DNA of 10,176 nt. It comes from Limisphaerales bacterium (GTDB lineage: Bacteria; Verrucomicrobiota; Verrucomicrobiia; Limisphaerales; UBA8199). A model generated the notes under the pieces. The model was not told where the DNA came from. It saw nothing but the letters and a program-made list of their open reading frames with translations, and made no database searches. Shown piece after piece: positions 5,734 to 10,176 of this stretch (positions are counted from its first letter, which is position 1; each line of letters opens with the position of its first letter). The position numbers were made by a program, and so were the translations under genes. The stretch lies in NCBI GenBank assembly GCA_025356925.1, contig JANXQE010000297.1, positions 1 to 10,176 of the forward strand. Reading direction: 5' to 3'.

Positions 5734-7593
5734 ATGCGCATCGCATTTTCAGCTCTCTTAGCGACTTTCGTCGGCTTAAGTCTGGCCCGACCGGCTGAGG
5801 CGTCGGAAATCCAAGTAGAGGTCTCCTCTAAGCCAAAAAATGCGGCGCGGATCAACCCTAATCTGTTCGGGAATTTCATTGAACTGCTCGAGGATGTGGT
5901 GCCGGGGACGTGGGCGGAGATGCTCAACGATCGGTCCTTCGAAGGGGTAACCCCTCCCGCGAACTGGTGCTACTTCGACGGCTCGCCGACGATCTGCGAC
6001 CGGCAATGGGACGAAACCGGCACGTGGACCTACGACACCCGAAGCCCGTTCAATGGTCGGCGTAGCGTCCGGTTAACCGCAACAGACAGTTTCCCCGCGA
6101 GTCTCACTCAATCAGGTCTAGGGGTGGCCAAAGGCATGCCCTACCACTTCTCGGGATACCTGCGAGGTGATAACACGGCGCTAACGGTGACGGTCCGGCT
6201 GAAAACCCGGCTGCCTGACGGGACCTGGATGCAATTAGCTTCGGCAAACCTTCCTTCAGTCGGTCAAGGTTGGCAAAAATACTCGGCGGAGTTGGTATCC
6301 TCCGGGGAGAGTGAGCAAACGGTGTTTGAGCTGGAAGCCGCCGGCTCAGGCACGCTCTGCGCCGACAAGCTCTCCCTCATGCCGGGAGATAATTTAAAGG
6401 GTTGGCGACGGGATGTGGTTCAGGTGATCAAGGATGCGCGGCCAGGGGTGATCCGATGGGGCGGATCGACGTGCGACCACGGCGAGTATCGATGGAAAAA
6501 TGGAATCGGCGACCGTGACCAGCGAGTGCCGTTTCCAAACAAAGTTTGGGGTCGCATCGATTCGAATGACGTGGGCTTAGACGAGTTTTGCCATTTTTGC
6601 GCCCTGGTCGAAGCGGATCCCATGATCTGCGTTAGCTTTTCCGACGGGCCGCAAAGCGCCGCGGACCTGGTCGAGTACTGCAATGGGGGGCCGGAGTCGT
6701 TCTGGGGCGCGAGGCGGGTGGCCAACGGGCATCCGGCGGCTTACCACGTGAAATATTGGCAGGTGGGGAATGAAATCAGCGGCGACAACCAAGATTATCT
6801 CGGCCGGATCGGAGATTTTGCCCGCTTGATGAAGGCAAAGGATCCATCCCTGGCGCTCTGCTCTTCATTTCCATCCCAGACGTTGCTCGATCGGTTTGGC
6901 CGGGACCTCGCCTTTGTCTGTCCTCATCATTACACAACCGATTTCGCCTATTGCGACCGGGAGTTGACCGAGCTGACCCAAATGCTCAAACGAACGCCCG
7001 GTTGTGAGCAAACCCGGATCGCGGTGACCGAGTGGAACGTCAGCGGCGGCGATTGGGGATTGATGCGCGCCAGGCAGATGACGCTCCAGGCCGCTTTGTT
7101 GAACGCACGCTACCTGCACTTGCTCATGCGCCATTCAGACCGGGTCGAAATGGCCTGCCGGTCTAACCTCGCCAATAGTTTTTGCGGGGCGATCATTGAG
7201 ACCTCTCCCTCTGCCGTGCTTAAGCGCCCCAGTTACCAGGTCATGCGGCTATATGCGAGGCATGCCCTTCCCAATCCACTGCCACTCGAGCAGTCGGCCG
7301 ATACCCTGGATCTGTTTGCTTGTGGTTCAGAGACCAACGCCGCGGTGGTCATATTCGGCGTCAATTCGGGCGCCGAGCCTGTAAAGGCGTCCTTCAAATT
7401 CGGTGCCTTTGCCAGGCCGATCCGGGTTGCCGGGGCTGAGGCGGTTTGCGACCTCCTCGATGCGCGACAGCCCGATGTGATGAATCACTGGAGAGAACCA
7501 GAAAGAGTGATTACGAGCCGCTTGAACGTCGGCCAAAACGCAGTGGTTTTTCCCGCGCTCTCCGCCGTGGCCGTCGAGTGCACGGCGTTCTAA
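5734..7593 (+). CDS. GH51 alpha-L-arabinofuranosidase, exported
   Basis: A 619-residue retaining glycosidase that removes terminal alpha-L-arabinofuranosyl groups from arabinan, arabinoxylan or arabinogalactan. Residues 1-23 are a signal peptide (AFSALLATFVGLSLA, then AEASE). Next come the family's N-terminal INPNLFGNFIE (40-50), a CBM4-like beta-sandwich at about 95-215 (TWTYDTRSPFNGRRSVRL ... DKLSLMP), and the (beta/alpha)8 barrel with IRWGGSTCDHGEYRWKNGIG (240-259), NDVGLDEFCHFC (278-289), WQVGNE with acid/base E347, PHHY (397-400) and VTEWN with nucleophile E433. The closing part is the small all-beta domain (about 510-619). RWGGS replaces the common RFPGG, a tolerated variant. No good ribosome-binding site precedes the ATG, but no other in-frame start gives a signal peptide. 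It has no sugar-operon neighbours here. Endoglucanase-type side activities of GH51 cannot be excluded. Confidence 0.92.
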   Translation: MRIAFSALLATFVGLSLARPAEASEIQVEVSSKPKNAARINPNLFGNFIELLEDVVPGTWAEMLNDRSFEGVTPPANWCYFDGSPTICDRQWDETGTWTYDTRSPFNGRRSVRLTATDSFPASLTQSGLGVAKGMPYHFSGYLRGDNTALTVTVRLKTRLPDGTWMQLASANLPSVGQGWQKYSAELVSSGESEQTVFELEAAGSGTLCADKLSLMPGDNLKGWRRDVVQVIKDARPGVIRWGGSTCDHGEYRWKNGIGDRDQRVPFPNKVWGRIDSNDVGLDEFCHFCALVEADPMICVSFSDGPQSAADLVEYCNGGPESFWGARRVANGHPAAYHVKYWQVGNEISGDNQDYLGRIGDFARLMKAKDPSLALCSSFPSQTLLDRFGRDLAFVCPHHYTTDFAYCDRELTELTQMLKRTPGCEQTRIAVTEWNVSGGDWGLMRARQMTLQAALLNARYLHLLMRHSDRVEMACRSNLANSFCGAIIETSPSAVLKRPSYQVMRLYARHALPNPLPLEQSADTLDLFACGSETNAAVVIFGVNSGAEPVKASFKFGAFARPIRVAGAEAVCDLLDARQPDVMNHWREPERVITSRLNVGQNAVVFPALSAVAVECTAF

Positions 7594-7600
7594 TTGGGGA

Positions 7601-7643
7601 GGCCGCGTGCCCTCACGCGGCACGATCGCGAGTGTATCCAACC
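7601..7643 (+). repeat. Dispersed palindromic repeat, copy 2 (just after the GH51 stop)
   Basis: Starts 8 bp after the GH51 stop codon. The 20-base core GCCGCGTGCCCTCACGCGGC (7602-7621) is a perfect 8-bp stem with loop CCCT, and the tail CGCGAGTGTATCCAACC parallels copy 1 at 5528-5570. Lying between two convergent genes, it could also stop transcription from both sides, though no T-run follows. Both copies are in direct orientation and frame the GH51 gene with its leader. Confidence 0.65.
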
Positions 7644-7678
7644 CATCACCAGATGAGGGCTCGTGGAACTCGGCGTTC

Positions 7679-8419
7679 CTAGCGGCCTCGCCGGAGTGCC
7701 TGGCGGAGGCCAAACCAACCCAGGATGGAAGCGAGCATCGCCAGACCGATTATGCCAAGGCTCCTGGCAAATGAGGGCTGAAGAGCGCCCGCGCCGATCA
7801 ACGTGAACGGGATGGCCTGCGGCAACTGGCCAATGATCGTGCCGATTACGAAATCCAAGTGGCGTATTGGGAGGAGGGCACAACCCAAATTGATCACCAG
7901 TCCCGGCAAGGGGAGCTGACGAGCCAGCATCACTCCCAACGCCCCCCGTTGTTGGATTACTCCAGGCAGCTTGCCCCGCTTGGAAAGGAATCGCTTGGCC
8001 AGGTCGCGGCCCCCGGCCCGAGCCAGTATGAAAAGAGCATAATTGCCAAGGAGCGTGCCTAACTGGGCCCAGAGCAAGCCTTGCCAAAAACCCAAAGCCA
8101 TTCCCGAGATGACACAGAAAACCAACCGAGGGAAGCCGACCCCCACCAACACGGCGACACCTAGCGTGAGAACCAAAGGCGCCAGCGCTCCAAAACTGCG
8201 GATTTGCCAGCTAACTTCGCGCCCTTGACCGAGATATTGGCGCAAGGGTGAGAGGTAAACTACCATCAGGAGGGCTACGGCGCAGACAACCAGGAGGGTC
8301 ATCTTTCTCCAGGAGGGTCGGAGTTCAGGTTCGCCTTGGTCCGGTTGCTGCACGGAAGGTAGCTTTTCGTCGATTGGTTTGGAGCCCGCCGGCATTGATT
8401 CTGAAATTTGGACTTTCAA
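7679..8419 (-). CDS. TVP38/TMEM64-family (VTT domain) inner-membrane protein
   Basis: A 246-residue membrane protein with the VTT (formerly SNARE-associated/DedA-like) domain. Residues 1-39 are a polar cytoplasmic extension. Hydrophobic segments run at about 40-58, 76-98, 99-132 (re-entrant/TM pair), 172-210 and 220-238. Diagnostic blocks are FPRLVFCVISGMALGFWQGLLWAQLGTLLGN (96-126, long conserved stretch quoted in part: FPRLVF and GTLLGN are the anchors) and RQLPLPGLVINLGCALLP (167-184) with the family's R-x-x-P-x-P, then FVIGTIIGQLP. Relatives act in lipid scrambling or transport, envelope integrity and, in some bacteria, selenite or metal handling; the substrate here is unknown. The start used is TTG at 8417-8419, with AAGG about 14 bases upstream; ATG at 8393-8395 (M9) is an equal alternative and changes only the polar tail. 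It is divergent from the hydrogenase protease and convergent with GH51. Confidence 0.88.
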   Translation of the reverse strand: MKVQISESMPAGSKPIDEKLPSVQQPDQGEPELRPSWRKMTLLVVCAVALLMVVYLSPLRQYLGQGREVSWQIRSFGALAPLVLTLGVAVLVGVGFPRLVFCVISGMALGFWQGLLWAQLGTLLGNYALFILARAGGRDLAKRFLSKRGKLPGVIQQRGALGVMLARQLPLPGLVINLGCALLPIRHLDFVIGTIIGQLPQAIPFTLIGAGALQPSFARSLGIIGLAMLASILGWFGLRQALRRGR

Positions 8420-8451
8420 TTCTTAATCCACAACCTTCAAATCCTGATGGC

Positions 8452-8910
8452 ATGGAACCCGCAACCGCTGACACACAGATAAGTTTGCTGGTGATTGGTT
8501 ATGGCAACACACTCCGCAGCGACGATGGGGTGGGGCCCAAGGTAGTGGAAGCGGTCGAGGCACTTGATCTGCCAGGAGTCAGCACCCTGAGCTGCGGTCT
8601 GCTAACTCCGGAATTGGCGGACCCGATCTCGAAGGCCGGCCGGGTTATTTTTGTGGATGCCGCCGTGGACGCTCCGGCAGGGGTCGAGCTGCGGCCGATT
8701 TCCGCCGCAGAAACCGCACAAATTCTGGCTCACGCATCGGATCCGCGCGCATTGCTGGCTCTGGCTCGCGATGTCTTCGGTCGCGCACCCAAGGCCTGGT
8801 GGCTGACCATCCCTGCCGAGAATCTGGGGATTGGTGAAGAACTTTCCGAAAAGGCACGACGCGGTTTTGCCGCGGCGCTTGTAGAAATCAGAAAAATCGC
8901 CAAGGCCTAA
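8452..8910 (+). CDS. Hydrogenase maturation protease (peptidase M52 family)
   Basis: A 152-residue endopeptidase of normal M52 length. It removes the C-terminal peptide of a [NiFe]-hydrogenase large subunit after nickel insertion, in the cytoplasm. Visible motifs: VIGYGNTLRSDDGVGPKV (14-31), whose second Asp (D25) sits at the first nickel ligand; VIFVDAAVD (65-73), with D69 as second ligand; and AHASDPRALLALA (93-105), with H94 as third. The tail WWLTIPAENLGIGEELSEKARRGF also matches the family, with GEELS typical. The open frame extends far upstream of 8452, but that part is the antisense of the TVP38 gene; the ATG at 8452 gives a standard N-terminus. No hydrogenase structural gene is inside the window, so the client may lie beyond the right edge or elsewhere. 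The last three bases overlap the end of the convergent toxin remnant. Confidence 0.9.
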   Translation: MEPATADTQISLLVIGYGNTLRSDDGVGPKVVEAVEALDLPGVSTLSCGLLTPELADPISKAGRVIFVDAAVDAPAGVELRPISAAETAQILAHASDPRALLALARDVFGRAPKAWWLTIPAENLGIGEELSEKARRGFAAALVEIRKIAKA

Positions 8911-9005
8911 CTGATGAGCTCGACGACTGGATGGCGAATTTCGCTATCGAGCGGTGCAAACCTCATCTGCCGGTTGGCGGCGAGGTTGTCCAACAGGTAT
9001 TTCAC
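8907..9005 (-). pseudogene. Collapsed PIN-domain (VapC-like) toxin gene
   Basis: The minus-strand frame starts at GTG 9003-9005, sharing bases with the antitoxin stop TGA (9002-9004), the usual coupled start of a type II toxin. It codes for only 32 residues. It opens with VKYLLDN, the PIN N-terminus with its first acidic residue D6. It then jumps to RFAPLDSEIRHPVVELIS, which resembles the middle of VapC proteins (the LPL..EIA stretch before the DPFDR region). It ends at TAG 8907-8909. A normal VapC is 120-140 residues, so the intervening helix block and all later acidic residues are gone. I read this as an internal deletion plus loss of the 3' half, hence no ribonuclease activity. It overlaps the last three bases of the convergent hydrogenase protease gene. 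Confidence 0.6.
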
Positions 9006-9301
9006 GGAAATTCAGCCAGGAGGGAACGAACTAGCTCACTGGTTAAGGTGCGGTCGGCCGAACCAACGGCGTAGGTTCCCTCTCGGCGAACGATCCTCGC
9101 CTTGGAACGAGCTCGCCGCCTGGGTTTCTGCAGGCGCACCAGCAAGATTCGACCATCGCCGTCCGGCTCGACGGAGACGACGTCCCCCCGGTCAATGCGG
9201 GCAGCCTTCCTGGCTTGGGCGGGAATCACCATTTGTCCCCGGCCGTAGATCCTGGCATGAATCAAAGCACGATAATGTAAGCAACGCTTACGTGCAACCA
9301 T
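9002..9301 (-). CDS. AbrB/MazE-type DNA-binding antitoxin (VapB-like)
   Basis: From ATG 9299-9301 the frame gives 99 residues. The core ARIYGRGQMVIPAQARKAARIDRGDVVSVE is a SpoVT/AbrB swapped-hairpin domain (GQ-x-x-IP..-R, then GD.V), followed by a basic linker (KPRRRARSKAR) and an amphipathic C-terminus (TSELVRSLLAEFP) that would wrap the toxin. It would bind its own promoter and neutralise a PIN toxin whose coupled start overlaps its stop. That toxin is degraded, so the antitoxin looks orphaned but intact. Its first 14 bp overlap the end of the oxidoreductase gene. A TTG at 9263-9265 is an alternative start that begins just before the AbrB core and fits the family length better; no start has a good ribosome-binding site. 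A longer open frame running up to 9397 is antisense-like overlap and was not used. Confidence 0.75.
   Translation of the reverse strand: MVARKRCLHYRALIHARIYGRGQMVIPAQARKAARIDRGDVVSVEPDGDGRILLVRLQKPRRRARSKARIVRREGTYAVGSADRTLTSELVRSLLAEFP
9277..9291. promoter_or_regulatory. Short palindrome at the antitoxin start
   Basis: GTAAGC (9277-9282) and GCTTAC (9286-9291) flank AAC. The site spans the oxidoreductase stop codon (9288-9290) and the first codons of the antitoxin. AbrB-type antitoxins usually bind dyads near their own start, so this is a candidate operator, but a 6-bp dyad alone is weak evidence. Confidence 0.3.
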
Positions 9302-10166
9302 TGGGCTCTGCGCTGTTCTGCAGATAAGCGTGGATTTGGCGCGCGGCTTGGCGGGCGTCACGCACGGCGTGGAGGAGCGGGCTCGGGCCGTGCACAATGT
9401 CCCCCCCGGCGAAAACTCCGGCCACGCTTGTCATCTGGTTACCGTCCACGACGATTCCACCCCAATCGTTAAGCGCGACCCCGGAGAAGCCGGCGGTGCC
9501 CGAACAAGCCAGGGCGTCGAAGCCAAGTGCCGGAATAACCCAATCCGCCTCGATGGCAAATTCGCTGCCAGTCCGAACTCGGAAGGATGGCCGGCCGGTT
9601 GCGTCGATGGGGCCAGGCTCGGTGCGGATGGCCCGCAGCGCTGTCAATTGGTTCTGTGCGTTGCTCAAAATGGCAATCGGTGCCGCGCGAAAAATGAAAG
9701 TTGCGCCCTCTTCTATGGCGCAGCGAACCTCCTGGCGGCCGCAGGGCATTTCGGATTCTTCGCGCCGATAGACACAAACGGATTCGCGCGCGCCGTAGCG
9801 GATGGCTGCGCGCAAGCAGTCTATGGCGGTGTCTCCGCCGCCCACGACCACCACGCGCTTTCCCGCAACATCTATGTGCGGCAGCTCGAGCGGGCTCGAG
9901 TTTTGTTTGTGCAAAAGGAACGGCACGGCCTGAACCACGCCGTTCAACTCTGCGCCGGGGATCTGTAAGGGACGGGCCTTGCGCCAATCCAGGCAGAGGA
10001 AAACCGCTTTAAACTCAGCCTGCAGTTGAGCCAGGGAAAGATCGAGCCCAGGTTTCTGGCCGAGGCGGAAGACGACACCGCACTTTTGGAGCAAGTCGAT
10101 TCGGCGCTGAACGATGGAGTGATCCAACTTGAAGGCGGGCACCGATTGCCATTTTGAGCAACGCAC
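9288..10166 (-). CDS. GltD-like NAD(P)H/FAD oxidoreductase, partial (N-terminus missing)
   Basis: Residues from about P10 on match the middle and end of the glutamate synthase small-subunit/NADPH-dependent oxidoreductase family. PAFKLDHSIVQRRI corresponds to the family's GIPAFKLDK. Then come KARPLQIPGAEL (63-74), the NAD(P)H Rossmann motif VVVVGGGDTAIDC (105-117), YRREESEMPC (133-142) and the FAD segment GVFAGGDIVHGPSPLLHAV (250-268). These proteins pass electrons from NAD(P)H via FAD and Fe-S clusters to a partner (glutamate synthase, dihydropyrimidine dehydrogenase, NfnB-like or hydrogenase-linked complexes); the partner is not visible. The N-terminal Cys clusters and first FAD fingerprint, about 150 or more residues, are missing. 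The ATG at 10164-10166 lies in a terminal inverted duplication (10138-10176), so residues 1-9 are not real and the gene should be treated as running off the right edge. The gene ends 14 bp inside the antitoxin. Confidence 0.85.
   Translation of the reverse strand: MRCSKWQSVPAFKLDHSIVQRRIDLLQKCGVVFRLGQKPGLDLSLAQLQAEFKAVFLCLDWRKARPLQIPGAELNGVVQAVPFLLHKQNSSPLELPHIDVAGKRVVVVGGGDTAIDCLRAAIRYGARESVCVYRREESEMPCGRQEVRCAIEEGATFIFRAAPIAILSNAQNQLTALRAIRTEPGPIDATGRPSFRVRTGSEFAIEADWVIPALGFDALACSGTAGFSGVALNDWGGIVVDGNQMTSVAGVFAGGDIVHGPSPLLHAVRDARQAARQIHAYLQNSAEPNGCT
9646..9684 (+). repeat. Left arm of a 39-bp perfect inverted repeat (native copy)
   Basis: These bases encode, on the minus strand, the APIAILSNAQNQ segment of the GltD-like protein, where it fits the family. 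The exact reverse complement closes the window at 10138-10176. Confidence 0.9.
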
Positions 10167-10176
10167 AGAACCAATT
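10138..10176 (-). repeat. Right arm of the 39-bp inverted repeat at the window edge (probable artefact)
   Basis: Identical, base for base, to the reverse complement of 9646-9684 and ending exactly at the last base. Where the gene should encode the residues before PAFKL (family consensus YGI), this arm gives MRCSKWQSV. An exact copy of an internal coding piece at the very end, in reverse, is typical of an assembly or amplification fold-back. Confidence 0.85.

Noticed and set aside
8248..8451. 68-codon upstream extension of the hydrogenase protease frame
   Set aside because: It is antisense to the TVP38 gene, is rich in Arg/Gly shadow codons, and the family N-terminus starts at the ATG 8452.
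9302..9397. N-terminal extension of the antitoxin frame up to 9397
   Set aside because: It lies wholly inside the oxidoreductase gene in another frame and adds no AbrB-like residues.
9330..9968. 212-codon plus-strand open frame
   Set aside because: Shadow of the GltD-like gene on the opposite strand; no family motif.

Overview
The window reads as a chromosomal contig from a Gram-negative, moderately GC-rich bacterium, most likely a Verrucomicrobiota member of the Pedosphaera/Limisphaerales kind. The best clue is a secreted protein built from about seven repeats of the 'Gloeo_Verruco' (GloVer) type. A second secreted-protein tail ending in QFYRLKK, a secreted GH51 arabinofuranosidase and dispersed palindromic repeats fit the same picture. 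This placement is inference from protein style, not from a marker gene.

Layout, left to right. Bases 1-525 (minus) hold the N-terminal part of an exported PI-PLC/GDPD-like (AIM6-type) phosphodiesterase that runs off the window. Bases 766-2404 (minus) are a two-gene operon: an Lrp/AsnC regulator whose 3' end overlaps a class I/II aminotransferase by 26 bp. Bases 2550-3293 (minus) encode a CutC-family protein. Bases 3381-3719 are a small gene graveyard: a 41-codon C-terminal tail of a secreted protein (minus) meets head to head with a decayed N-terminal fragment of a GH51 gene (plus), followed by a long imperfect hairpin. Bases 3763-5148 (minus) encode the GloVer-repeat protein. A non-coding stretch of about 585 bp follows. 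Bases 5734-7593 (plus) carry an intact GH51 alpha-L-arabinofuranosidase, bracketed by two direct copies of a roughly 43-bp repeat containing a GCCGCGTG/CACGCGGC hairpin. Bases 7679-8419 (minus) encode a TVP38/TMEM64 (VTT) membrane protein, and bases 8452-8910 (plus) an M52 hydrogenase maturation protease transcribed divergently from it. Bases 8907-9301 (minus) are an AbrB-type antitoxin followed by a collapsed PIN (VapC-like) toxin of 32 codons. Bases 9288 to the end (minus) are the C-terminal two thirds of a GltD-like NAD(P)H/FAD oxidoreductase.

The genes do not form one pathway. Functional links seen are the regulator-aminotransferase pair, the toxin-antitoxin remnant coupled to the oxidoreductase stop codon, and a theme of secreted proteins in the middle, where the GH51 lineage exists both as an intact gene and as a relic.

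The last 39 bases (10138-10176) are an exact reverse complement of 9646-9684, inside the oxidoreductase gene. The copy at the edge breaks the reading frame's family alignment, so it is probably a fold-back or assembly artefact at a contig end; the apparent start of the last gene should not be trusted. I found no tRNA, rRNA, CRISPR array, transposase or phage gene, and no convincing new defence or metabolic system.
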